Part shown: positions 10,540 through 19,743 of the stretch, piece by piece
Layout: the number at the start of each line of letters is the position of its first letter
How positions within the stretch are numbered: the stretch's first letter is position 1
NCBI GenBank assembly: GCA_001939145.1
Contig: LSRX01000523.1
Span: 276,784-340,783, forward strand
Direction of reading: 5' to 3'
Source: Symbiodinium microadriaticum
Lineage: Eukaryota; Sar; Dinophyceae; Suessiales; Symbiodiniaceae
DNA: 64,000 bases
The notes under the pieces: generated by a model
Told to the model about the DNA's origin: nothing
Database searches by the model: none
The model's input: only the letters and a program-made list of their open reading frames with translations
Position numbers and translations under genes: made by a program

Positions 10540-13032
10540 TCTTGGAATTATCCCGGCAGCATAAAGAACCTTGGGAGGATTGCAAATGAGAAACTCTGCT
10601 TCCCCTTCATCCAAAGGGGCATTGAGGAACGCAGTTTTGATGTCGGTACCTGAGCCTCCGTGCTTTTTCATCCCGGCCCACCGCAACCCAGTGCGGATTG
10701 AAAGAGAATCGGCCCCTCCTGCATAGAAGGACTCAGAAGCCCTCTCTTCGGACCACTTTTGAAAGTTGCCACAGATGACGGCTCGGTACTTGTTCCTCTT
10801 GCTCGCACCCGGCGAGGTAGGTGGCTTCTCCGTAGCCACCCCTCGCCCGGGGAGGATCTCGACATCTTTCCCCTCTGCAATCCACTGGTCCACTTGGCTA
10901 TCAGCCACCAGTTCCACCGCACCTTTGCTGATCAGGGAATCGCTCTCTGCTTTCATGGCATCTCGCCACTCATGCAGCTTTTCCCGAACCTCCTCATTTG
11001 ACACAATGCGGGTGTGCAGGAGAGGTTGGGATTCAAGGTGTTCTGCTGCAGGAGCTGCGGCGCACACTCTCCAAGCGGACGAGCTAACCGGAACCTCGCA
11101 GCCTTGCAGGCGCGCCAGTTCAAGGTGCCACTCAAGTTCCCTTCTTAGAGCTGCAGCCTCACGCATGGCCTGCAAAGTAATTGGATCAACGGGCCCCTCG
11201 GAAGAAGAGCCCACAACAGACCTCTGGAGGGTCTTCAAGAAAAAGGTCACGCAATGATGCATATGCTCGAAGTCCTGGCCCACTTGGTCCCAGGACATCT
11301 CCGAAGGAAGAGTCATTTCCTCATCTCCGGACTCACAGTCGATTACTGCCAGGCGTGGGGAATCGGAGGGAAGGCTATGATCAAACGGCATCCCAACCCA
11401 TCTCAAGCTTAGTAACTCCGCGGAGGTGAGTTTTTCAAGAGATCTGGGCGTATACCCGAGGACTAAAACCTTATTTCCATCCCAGGGTCCTGACTTATGA
11501 AATTCCCGTGGCGGGAAAGAAACCCATGCACCAGGGGGAAGCGCGATCCGGTACCCGGAAACTTCCAAGGATCCACCCCCTTGGCCCACATTCCAAGCAA
11601 GGTTCATGGAGCTTGCATCGTTGTGGGAATCCTTATGAACCTCCGTTTCGATATTCACGAGGAAGGCAATGGTTGCGAAGCCTTGGGGAGTCTGGTGGGA
11701 TAAGGCTGCAACGAGCAATCTAGTGAACCAAGGGCAAGTCGCCACTGTTTTGGTCACTCCCACCTTTCCACTGAACACCCATGCTCCGGAAGACCAAAAC
11801 CAGGGAGGCAGGGCAGCTTCCGAGGTGGATTCGCGGTAGGACCCGGCAATCGGTCTCTTGGAAATCCTGTTTACCGCATCCTTTTGCTTCACATACATCG
11901 TGATAGCCTTCAACACCTGACTGGAGGTCACAGGAGCACCTTCAAGCAGAATCTGCTTACAGAAAGTTTCACAGGGAGAGAGCACCTCTTGGTGCCCTGC
12001 TCCGGAGCCAGACTGGCTCAAGGAAAGGCGTGCCACTCGGAAGGCGGGGCCTGCACCAGGATCCCTGCGGGGTGAACGCTCTCTACGGTCAGTGCCAGGA
12101 GGAGGTCCTTGAGGGTTGGGGACTGGTTCACGACCAGCTTGCTCGGCTGAGATAGATCTATCATCCCAAACCATATTCACATCAATCAAGAACCATTGAG
12201 GAGGCTGTCCAGATCGGACCACTCGATACAGATAGGCCCTGCGCTGGGGATCGTCATCGAAGTCCACAACCCACTCCCTTTCTACTACACTCAAAAGATC
12301 CAACTCAAAGGCGGTGTTTTCTTCAGTCAAACCTCCTGGCTGGTACCCCAAGACGTAAGGCTCCGGGCGGTGTTCAAACCGATTATCCCAAATAACCCGA
12401 ACTTCCGGTTGGAGGTTCCAATTACGACCTCTTAGAACGAACAGCCCGATCACAAAGGCATGTTCTGGTCGATGGATGGAGTGGGTCAAGGAACCAAAGT
12501 TTTGGACATCGAGAGGATTCCAACCAGTAGTGGGTTCCGCGGGGTTCCCAGCTTGCCATTCACGCGCCTCCTCATCAGTAAGGACTGCGTAGTGCCTTTC
12601 CCAGCGGGCCACCGGAGCATTGACATCTGCTCTATCATTGTGATCCACCTTTCGAAGGCGAGGGTGGGGAAGAGTGGACTCAGCGTCCTCCTCGGATTGC
12701 GAAGGGTCAACCGAAGACGCAGCCTCATGAAGAATGGACTCGGATGGTGGTAGTGGAGATGGAGAAGGGGTCGGCAACGGGCCGTACCCAGCACTTGAAG
12801 AAGATGGCATTTGCTGCGAAGGTTTGGGCGCTTGATTCGGGCTTCCGAGCATGGCAGGAGCTATCGCAGGAGTTGCGGTAGCACCCGGAGCAGCAGAACT
12901 GGAAGAAGCTGCCCTTGAGGCAAGCCACGCATCATACATTGAAGGAGCTGCTTGCACAACCGGGGCTGCAGTGGAGGTGGTGGTCCCTAGAGTCCTAGAG
13001 AGATACCAACAATCACCTCGGAGATATGGCAA
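10540..13032 (-). CDS. Element A polyprotein: TET/JBP-like dioxygenase and N-terminal half of reverse transcriptase
   Basis: About 832 meaningful codons of an 894-codon frame. Residues about 410-545 form a double-stranded beta-helix dioxygenase of the 2-oxoglutarate/Fe(II) class. The lead-in reads GAWVFSGKVGVTKT, the metal ligands are HKD (His466, Asp468) and His512 (FHKSGPW), and Lys521 lies nine residues on, where a 2-oxoglutarate-binding Arg/Lys is expected. The GGGSLEV strand matches GGELWV in element B. Residues about 690-832 are the fingers and start of the copia RT palm (KYRAVICGNFQKW; DIKTAFLNAPLDE, holding the first catalytic Asp). RT sense breaks after AAGIIPRG where an inverted segment begins. 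In element B the dioxygenase lies before integrase, whereas here it lies after the integrase remnant. Confidence 0.75.
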
Positions 13033-13814
13033 CCTCCCTCAGGCTCCACAGCTGTTCCTTCGCGCAACCTTTCAGCAATTATTGCTCCTATCACTACCCA
13101 ACCGATCCTTGGAGAAACACCATTTGGAATTACTTGCTCACCCCTTTTAAAAGCAGCATATCCGCGGATGGCATAGTGCAGGGTTTTCTCGAAATCATCA
13201 TCATTATCAACCACCTGCTGACATCCTTGGAGGCCGGCCTGCACTAAGAACGGGCCTAGGGGGGCATCTGAATACAGTGCTTGGCACAGAGGAAAATTCG
13301 GCGGGTCAATCCGCCACTCCACAATGGTCGATTGTTCGGTGGAGAGGGTTGCAGCTGTAGAGGCATTACCCGAACTCGAGGTGATCATCGAGCCTGAAGC
13401 CGCATCCATCAACGAACCTGCAGAGAAACCAGAGGAGGAGCTTGGTTGGCTGGAAGAAGCACTACCCGAGCCCTGCGACCTGGAGGGGCGAAACGCCTTG
13501 ACTCTCAACTTCATTATGGCTGGCCATTCCGGGCCAGGCGCCCTTAAGACAGGTTCTGCATTTTGCTCATCGCGGGCCTCAGTGATGCGAAGAAGAACAA
13601 CCTGAGTTCTTCCCAGACGAAAGTTCCAGATGGTAAACACCAGAAGGCGGTCTGGAAACTGCATACCCTCTTCATACATCGAAGGTGCAAAGGACACGCC
13701 ACTGCTCTGGCTCAAAGTAGCCAAAAGAGACATACAAAAGAGCTTGTCGGCGCCTATTGGGTCGAGGTCTCGGCTCTGGCAAACGTTGCGGATTGGGACC
13801 CACAAACCTAGCAA
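12987..13814 (-). pseudogene. Element A polyprotein middle segment, unrecognised
   Basis: 275-codon frame, shifted relative to both neighbours, between the integrase remnant and the dioxygenase frame. It has globular-looking stretches (LLVFTIWNFRLGRTQVVLLR; VEWRIDPPNFPLCQALYSDA) around a Ser-rich linker. No family is recognised. It overlaps the next frame by 46 bp, as expected for one polyprotein broken by indels. Confidence 0.5.
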
Positions 13815-14547
13815 CCTTAGCTACCGAGTTGTCATCCCCGGAAGCCTTGGGACCTTCATCGACATCACCAGAGAACTCCTGAGATTGAGTCTCCCCCGGG
13901 CTTCTTAAGGTTGCACTTGCCTCGGAGTCAGAGAGCTCTTCAACTGAAGTCATCCGAGCCTCTTGAAAGGACGGGCTCTCCTGCTGTGGATCTTGCAGGA
14001 AATCAAGCGATTCAGCCTCTGATTCTAAAGACTCCTCAGCCCCGCCGGGCACTTCAGAAAAATCCGAAAAATCACCTAGAGCACACATCCCCCCCGCAGC
14101 AGGAAGAGACGGGCCTTGTAAAGTAACTCGCACAGCTGGGCTTTTGGAAGGGCGGCGGTACTGTGGAGTGGCTTGAAACACACCTGTGCTATGCCCGGAA
14201 AGAGGCTTAGGGCGCAAGGGAGGCTCGGCATTCGCAGAGGAAGGCGGGGGGTGGTAGTCGACAGGATACACCGCCGACGTAATGCACATGGTGTCGTCCT
14301 CAAACAACACAAGGTAGGAGGACAGAGTTTGCGGTGCTGGGCCCACCAAAACCCCGGACCTTGTACGAGAGGTCCACACATCCCTATGCCTAAGCCTCTT
14401 CCTTGCTTCAACCGGAGTGCCGTACGAAAGAAGAGGCCTGGCTGACCCTCCAAGGCGTGAAATGCCACGGCGCCATGCAACCTCTCCGACGTGGCGTATA
14501 GCCGTCGGCCAATGCGACGAGTCCAAGTTAGACACCAACAACCCCAT
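13672..14547 (-). pseudogene. Element A integrase C-terminal remnant and linker
   Basis: The frame opens with WPTAIRHVGEVAWRR and YGTPVEARKRLRHRD, then GVLVGPAPQTLSSYLVLFED. These resemble the segment after the catalytic core of copia integrases, where a YWPYA-like helix leads to the beta-barrel that ends ...GVFLGY. The zinc-binding HHCC region and the three acidic catalytic residues are absent. The preceding gag-pol frame ends 20 bp away in other phase, so the core appears deleted rather than just frame-shifted. The remainder is an acidic Ser/Glu-rich linker. Confidence 0.65.
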
Positions 14548-17500
14548 CTATGGCGCCCGAGGTGGCAGCACGAAGCAACATCCCGAAAACATCATCAGAC
14601 AACAAGTCTGCGCCCTTAGCAGCATCCACCTCCAAGACCTGTCCCACTGAGTTTCTCCAGCGATGCTGGCCTGCAAACAAATGCACCATAGTGGGAACCT
14701 GAGGATCAAAGAGCTGCCGCCTGGTGCGACGGTTGAAAGGGACCCGAGAAGGATCAAAGCTGGGACTCGTAGCCACCTGTGAAGCGAGAGCTTCGGGGAG
14801 GTCTGGAAACAGAACCTTTGACACCGTTTGCAGCTCAAGCTCACCGCAGGAGTCGTTGCTAAGGTGTTTGCCCAGCCATTCTTTCAACGACCCAAGGCTA
14901 ACATCATCCTTGCCCAGAGCATGCTGCCACACCCTCGCGGATGTGTCTCGAACAGCCTGATGACGAAGAAGAAACCGCTCATACTCGGCAATCAGCCTCA
15001 AAACCAGATTGGCGGGAAGCTCTGAGGTCCCATCTCGAAGTCTCACAGGCAGGAGGCCCTGCGAAGGGTGGCGGACAAAGCAGCCGCGATCTGACCAGGA
15101 GATCTCACAACCGAGAAGTGGGAGGGCACTCATAGGAACTATCGGCTGCACCGCCTCTCGGACGAGCAAAGTTCCAGAGTCATTGCGGAACATAACCATC
15201 TCTCCCACAGCAAGCGACACCGTAACTGGAATCGAACTATCAATCTCCTGCTGCGTTCCCTGCCGAAGGGCGGCGGACGCACCTGAGTCTAGCAAGCCAT
15301 ACCCCGTCTCATCATTGACAACTCGAACCCGAAAGCTCTTAGTCTTGATGGACCTTAGCACATTCAAGATCTCAGCATTACTGGCAGCAGTGCTAGTCTC
15401 GGCATTGGGAGTCCCTGGGGACGGCTGCTCTTCAGAGGAAGGCGGAGGCTTCTGGGGGTCTGCTGCGCGAATCTTCGGCTTAGCAATCTGCTTATCCCCC
15501 TTTCCCTTACCTTCCTTTTTCCCTTTTCCCTTTCCTTTAGGAGAACCATCTGAAGAGGACTTAGGGCTCTTAGGGTTGCCAGAGGGGGACTCCTCGGCTG
15601 CTGCCTTGGCCTCTGCCTTGAGTCTGGCCTTCACCCGGCAAGTGTCTGCCCAGTGATCCTCAGCACTGCAGCTAAAGCATCGACCCTTCATCTTCTCCTC
15701 ACTCTGGTCATGAAAGAACTGGCACGTGCTGCCATACGAACATCCCCCGGCCGTTAGCCAGTTCTTACAAGGTTTGGCACCGGAGGCCTTTGGAGAGGGA
15801 TGCACCGGCGAGGAGGGTTTCGGGGCAGCTGGAGACAACACCTTCTGAAGCTTCTGCCTCTTATTATCAGTATCCTCCTTCTGCGGCCCCTCGTCTGCCC
15901 CTGAGTGAGAGAGGTGCTCAACTTCAGCCTGCAACATGCGGCAAAGTTCGGAGACAGCTTCTGAGGTCGGGGCATAGTCAATCCCCAGCCGCTCGCGAAA
16001 CGTAGCAAGACGGAACAAGCTGGAGGGATGCTTTGCGAGGGCCTTCTGGGTCAACGTGTCCAGACCCTTAACCAAAAGCGTGGTGTCCGGCTCTGCTGCT
16101 TGAAGCTGTGTCAGGCGCATACGCCACTGTGCCCACTGGCGGAGCAACTTCGCAGCCTCTGACAGTGTTGCTGCCACCTTCGGGGTGACGAGAAAACGAA
16201 GCATGGTGGCCCTTTCCGAGGCTCCCCCCGGTTGAAACACCGTCATAAGACGAAAGATCATGCCGGCCACACTTAAGTGCCTCGAGGCAACGATATCAAC
16301 TCTCAACTCATCAGGAATCGACTGAAGAATCAAAGTGACACATCTTTGCTCCAGCAACGCATGCTGAGGCTGAACAAGGTTCACCTGATCAAACTCCTTC
16401 TGAATTGACAAGCGCTCCAAAGGAGAGGTTGCCAGCCACCGGACATAAGCCTGGTTGGCCGCCTGAAAAGTATAACCCCACCAAACACTCCCAGTGTCCG
16501 ACAATGAAGAAAGCATTGGCTGCACGACCGCAATCCAGTCTCCTAGCGCCGTTGGGTTGCTAGGGTTGTATGCTTCCAGGACAGGGAGGGAACTTACATG
16601 TTTACCCACCGCCTCAGGCTTTTGCTCACGCGGGGCTTGCCTATTCCCATCTACAACCGAAGGGGCAGCTATCGGGAAACTAACACCCTTAGGGGCTGGA
16701 GGGCTCGGAGGTGGAGTAGACGTTGGAGGTCTTGGGGGCGGGGATTGGTATCTTGTTGCACTATTATGCAAACCCATTCCTGATACCACAGGTGGTGGTC
16801 TTGGGGGAGGAGAACTCCCTTGACACGGGTGCGCGGGAGGCCCCTTGGGACACATGCTCCACGCCACATGAGACGGAGCTGCGACTGAGCGGGAAGGATA
16901 ACCGGGCGGTGGCGGTGGCACGGCTTCAACCGGCTCTAAAACCAAAGACCCGTTAACAATCCTCCACCTATGATTAACCCCCATAACCACAATGTAACCT
17001 GACGACACAGGCAGCTGGGCACGAGGAGACAAGGCGAAATACTGAGCTCCAGCATTCGCCGAACATTGAAGTCCAAAGTCCATTGGAGGAACCTCGGCAG
17101 GAGGGGAGGAGAAATCCATAGTTCCATCCTCGATCATAAGGGCATTCGGAGGCCCTGAAGCACAGTGGGCATTCGGAGGCCCTGATTGGTGGGGGACATA
17201 CGGATGCCCCAAAGAAGATTGACGTCCAAAGTCCACACCGGGAACCTCGGAAGGAGAGATAGCCGCTCCTGGGCCACTCAAGCTCATAGATTGAGGATCG
17301 AAATCCATCGGAGGAGAAGGCGTTGGGGAAGCACGGAGGAAGTCCATTGGATCAGAGGAAACCTGAAGGGGATCGGACAAAGCCCAGGAATGCCACCCTT
17401 CAGAGGCGAATGGAGGAAGAGGAGGCACCGGGGGCAAAGGATAACCCTCCGAACTTTGAAAGTTTACCCTTTGGCCCTTGAGCTCTATGTCCTCTACCCT

Positions 17501-17653
17501 ACGCCCAGAAGAAGCGGACCCAAAAGATCTGGATCCTCTCGTACTACGCTCCGTCTCAGCCTTCTCTAGCCTATCATGCAAATGCTCAACCATGGACCTA
17601 AGCCTAGCGATCTCGAAGTACTGATCTGAGGGATCCGAGATCTCATAGGCCAA
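14528..17653 (-). CDS. Element A gag-protease polyprotein with methyltransferase-like start
   Basis: 1041 codons. Residues about 13-36 form a short coiled coil. Residues about 50-370 are Pro-rich and disordered. Residues about 380-600 are a helical copia-type Gag core (LGDWIAVVQPML, QKALAKHPSSLF). A CCCH finger begins at Cys629 (C-x7-C-x5-C-x3-H), and a CCHC knuckle follows (CFSCSAEDHWADTC). After a Lys/Gly-rich stretch comes a retroviral-type aspartic protease with LLDSGAS (Asp789). The last 55 residues (VHLFAGQ, then LEVDAAKGADLL) look like the first strand and acidic loop of a Rossmann methyltransferase-like domain. They stop abruptly at IDGVVGV where the frame is lost, probably at a deletion junction. 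Cleavage products would be virus-like-particle proteins and protease. Confidence 0.8.
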   Translation of the reverse strand: MAYEISDPSDQYFEIARLRSMVEHLHDRLEKAETERSTRGSRSFGSASSGRRVEDIELKGQRVNFQSSEGYPLPPVPPLPPFASEGWHSWALSDPLQVSSDPMDFLRASPTPSPPMDFDPQSMSLSGPGAAISPSEVPGVDFGRQSSLGHPYVPHQSGPPNAHCASGPPNALMIEDGTMDFSSPPAEVPPMDFGLQCSANAGAQYFALSPRAQLPVSSGYIVVMGVNHRWRIVNGSLVLEPVEAVPPPPPGYPSRSVAAPSHVAWSMCPKGPPAHPCQGSSPPPRPPPVVSGMGLHNSATRYQSPPPRPPTSTPPPSPPAPKGVSFPIAAPSVVDGNRQAPREQKPEAVGKHVSSLPVLEAYNPSNPTALGDWIAVVQPMLSSLSDTGSVWWGYTFQAANQAYVRWLATSPLERLSIQKEFDQVNLVQPQHALLEQRCVTLILQSIPDELRVDIVASRHLSVAGMIFRLMTVFQPGGASERATMLRFLVTPKVAATLSEAAKLLRQWAQWRMRLTQLQAAEPDTTLLVKGLDTLTQKALAKHPSSLFRLATFRERLGIDYAPTSEAVSELCRMLQAEVEHLSHSGADEGPQKEDTDNKRQKLQKVLSPAAPKPSSPVHPSPKASGAKPCKNWLTAGGCSYGSTCQFFHDQSEEKMKGRCFSCSAEDHWADTCRVKARLKAEAKAAAEESPSGNPKSPKSSSDGSPKGKGKGKKEGKGKGDKQIAKPKIRAADPQKPPPSSEEQPSPGTPNAETSTAASNAEILNVLRSIKTKSFRVRVVNDETGYGLLDSGASAALRQGTQQEIDSSIPVTVSLAVGEMVMFRNDSGTLLVREAVQPIVPMSALPLLGCEISWSDRGCFVRHPSQGLLPVRLRDGTSELPANLVLRLIAEYERFLLRHQAVRDTSARVWQHALGKDDVSLGSLKEWLGKHLSNDSCGELELQTVSKVLFPDLPEALASQVATSPSFDPSRVPFNRRTRRQLFDPQVPTMVHLFAGQHRWRNSVGQVLEVDAAKGADLLSDDVFGMLLRAATSGAIDGVVGV

Positions 17654-17733
17654 CCCCTTCAGAGACCCCTGGGCCTCTGGAGAAAGAGGGATAGACCTCT
17701 TGGCTGTGCCTTCACTAGCACCTTCGGCCCTTC

Positions 17734-18438
17734 CTACCCTACAGTAACTCCTACACTACCTGAAGCTTCACCACTGAAGGAGTGAGACGTGTTCAGAACC
17801 TTCCCATCCGAAACACTCTCAACGGTCGTTGACGAAACCTCCTGGGCACCCGCATCCTCTGAAGTTTCCAACGCTGAACGTCGAAAGGCCCTAGAGGATC
17901 CCCCAACTTCCGAATCAAGTGCTCCAGATCCCGAAAGGTTCTGAACTCCAGCCAGCATCGAGCTCATCTCCCGCTGTTGTCCAGCAGGTCCCACATCCGA
18001 GGGCTCCAAGGCAGGCTTGGGAATCTCACGCTTCGTTGGGGAGGAGGCTTCCGGCTTTTCAGGTGACATCGAAAGAAGATCTGGAGGTTGAGAGCTGGAT
18101 ACCCGAGTTCCTTCTTCTCCTGAGTTCACCTCCACCTCTTGGATCCTAGCCAGTTCTCGAGGCCTCTCCGAAGTTGTTGACCTCCCCTTAGACTGACCCA
18201 CCAAAGGCTCTGAAGTGTTCTCGTAGGAGGGGTGGATCTCTTCCTCATCTACTCTGACCTCACCCTGAAGATCCAAATCCGCTGGCCGAGCTCTCATGAG
18301 GTCAACCTCTGCCCTTGCCCGCTCACTCCAAAACGGGTGGGCAACCAAGTCTCCATCCTCCACTGACGATGCCTCACGGCCCTCTCGGCCTTCTCGGCCC
18401 TTCTGTTCCGGGCTGCGCTTGCGGAAGTCAGGATCCAT
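17734..18438 (-). CDS. Element A gag N-terminal region
   Basis: First ATG frame downstream of the 5' LTR and primer site, 234 codons, starting MDPDFRKRSPEQ. The protein is hydrophilic and Ser/Glu/Pro-rich without a recognisable fold, in keeping with a disordered Gag leader. It ends at a stop about 80 bp before the next long gag frame, which is in another phase. A one-base shift near 17.7 kb has probably split one original gag-pol. Confidence 0.6.
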   Translation of the reverse strand: MDPDFRKRSPEQKGREGREGREASSVEDGDLVAHPFWSERARAEVDLMRARPADLDLQGEVRVDEEEIHPSYENTSEPLVGQSKGRSTTSERPRELARIQEVEVNSGEEGTRVSSSQPPDLLSMSPEKPEASSPTKREIPKPALEPSDVGPAGQQREMSSMLAGVQNLSGSGALDSEVGGSSRAFRRSALETSEDAGAQEVSSTTVESVSDGKVLNTSHSFSGEASGSVGVTVG

Positions 18439-18579
18439 GGAGGCTCTCGGTGCTTCGGCTTACAAGGTAGGACGATACAGACTAAGCTAGGACCTTCAAG
18501 CCTAGACTTACAAGTAGCAGAGTGCACAACCTAAGAACCTAGGCTCACCCCGAGGGGACCTAGATACCTAAGGGAGCTT

Positions 18580-18591
18580 GGGCTCCTAACC
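18580..18591 (-). other. Element A primer-binding site (half-tRNA type)
   Basis: Directly after the 5' LTR the element strand reads GGTTAGGAGCCC. Its complement GGGCTCCTAACC differs at one base from the anticodon arm of eukaryotic initiator tRNA-Met (GGGCTCATAACC). Drosophila copia is known to prime from the 5' half of initiator tRNA-Met. Assignment to a specific tRNA here is inference. Confidence 0.5.
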
Positions 18592-18743
18592 TCTTTTAAG
18601 GGATCTAGAGGATGAGCCTGTTAGAGTACCTTCTAGCTTGGGTCTCTAGGCTTAAACCTAGTCCTTAAACTCGCAACAACTTTTATACGCTGAGCAAAAA
18701 AGGCCTGCATGCGTGTCATCCTTGCGCAGGGGTTCATGCTCCA
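18592..18743 (-). repeat. Element A 5' LTR
   Basis: 152 bp, nearly identical to the 3' copy. On the element strand it begins TGGAGCATGAACC and ends CTTAAAAGA. It is followed by the primer site and preceded by the target duplication TGACC. Confidence 0.92.
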
Positions 18744-18748
18744 TGACC

Positions 18749-19034
18749 GATTGTTATCGATACCGCACCATCAGCACAACCCCGGCCCAAAACTGTGAGA
18801 ACCTAGATCAGGGATCCGGTTCTTGAGTTGCAGGCAGCACATAGCCGTAGCCTGGATGTGCGGAAAGGCGCGAATGCACGGATGCCGTCACAGCATTTCT
18901 TTTCGGTATGTCTTCGGCCCGTACCCATCAATTTCGTACCCACGGCGAGTATTCTCAAATAGAAGCTACCAGTCTTGGACAGAATGTTGCTATCTGCTGT
19001 TGCTAAGCAGACCTCTTGTCTCTTTCTTGTCAAG
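18749..19034. other. Intergenic, no gene seen
   Basis: Short stretch between element A and the 54-bp minisatellite. Nothing recognisable. Confidence 0.5.
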
Positions 19035-19432
19035 CTAAGGGGGAACTCCACAGGGCGCGCGTCCTCAGCCCGTGTCGAATCCCTCAAGCTAAGGGGAAAC
19101 TCCACAGGGCGCGCGTCCTTCGCCCGTGTCGACTCCCTCAAGCTAAGGGGGAATTCCACAGGGCGCGTGTCCTCCGCCCGTGTCGAAACCCTCAAGCTAA
19201 GGGGGAACTCCACAGGGCGCGCGTCCTCCGCCCGTGTCGAATCCGTCAAGCTAAGGGGGAACTCCACAGGGCACGCGTCCTCCGCCCGCGTCGAATCCCT
19301 GAAGCTAAGGGGGACTCCACAGGGCGCGCGTCCTCCGCCCGTGTCGAATCCCTGAAGCTACGGGGGAACTCTACAGGGCGCGCGTCCTCCGCTCGTGTCG
19401 AATCCGTCAAGCTAAGGGGGAACTCCACAGGG
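19035..19432. repeat. 54-bp minisatellite (18-codon unit)
   Basis: About 7.4 copies of a 54-bp unit beginning CTAAGGGGGAACTCCACAGG. The length is a multiple of three, so all frames stay open, and one frame reads LRGNSTGRASSARVES-type repeats. One unit near 19310 lacks two bases. The array runs into the sequence gap and its true size is unknown. Confidence 0.9.
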
Positions 19433-19743
19433 NNNNNNNNNNNNNNNNNNNNNNNNNNNNNNNNNNNNNNNNNNNNNNNNNNNNNNNNNNNNNNNNNNNN
19501 NNNNNNNNNNNNNNNNNNNNNNNNNNNNNNNNNNNNNNNNNNNNNNNNNNNNNNNNNNNNNNNNNNNNNNNNNNNNNNNNNNNNNNNNNNNNNNNNNNNN
19601 NNNNNNNNNNNNNNNNNNNNNNNNNNNNNNNNNNNNNNNNNNNNNNNNNNNNNNNNNNNNNNNNNNNNNNNNNNNNNNNNNNNNNNNNNNNNNNNNNNNN
19701 NNNNNNNNNNNNNNNNNNNNNNNNNNNNNNNNNNNNNNNNNNN
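19433..19743. other. Assembly gap (N run)
   Basis: 311 undetermined bases directly after the minisatellite, which is probably why assembly failed here. Confidence 0.99.

Larger units (their letters stand above)
7977..18748 (-). mobile_element. Element A: Ty1/copia-type LTR retrotransposon, damaged
   Basis: A complete LTR-to-LTR insertion read on the minus strand. The 5-bp target duplication TGACC is at 7977-7981 and 18744-18748. The 152-bp LTR starts TGGAGC on the element strand. A half-tRNA-type primer site is at 18580-18591 and a purine tract lies next to the 3' LTR at 8207-8217. Protein order is gag, protease, methyltransferase-like start, integrase C-terminal remnant, linker, TET/JBP-like dioxygenase, RT and RNase H, so integrase precedes RT as in copia elements. 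A tail with two hydrophobic segments and repeats follows. Damage includes frameshifts near 17.7, 14.53, 13.8 and 13.0 kb, loss of the integrase core, an inverted RT palm, and a TGA in RNase H at 9706-9708. Confidence 0.93.

Noticed and set aside
10229-10564. Separate plus-strand retroelement fragment inserted in element A
   Set aside because: The motif content is exactly the piece missing between the minus-strand flanks, so an in-place inversion explains it better than a nested insertion.
15009-15656. 215-codon plus-strand frame
   Set aside because: Lies opposite the gag-protease frame of element A, with no motif of its own.
19035-19432. CRISPR-like array
   Set aside because: Direct tandem minisatellite with no spacers.
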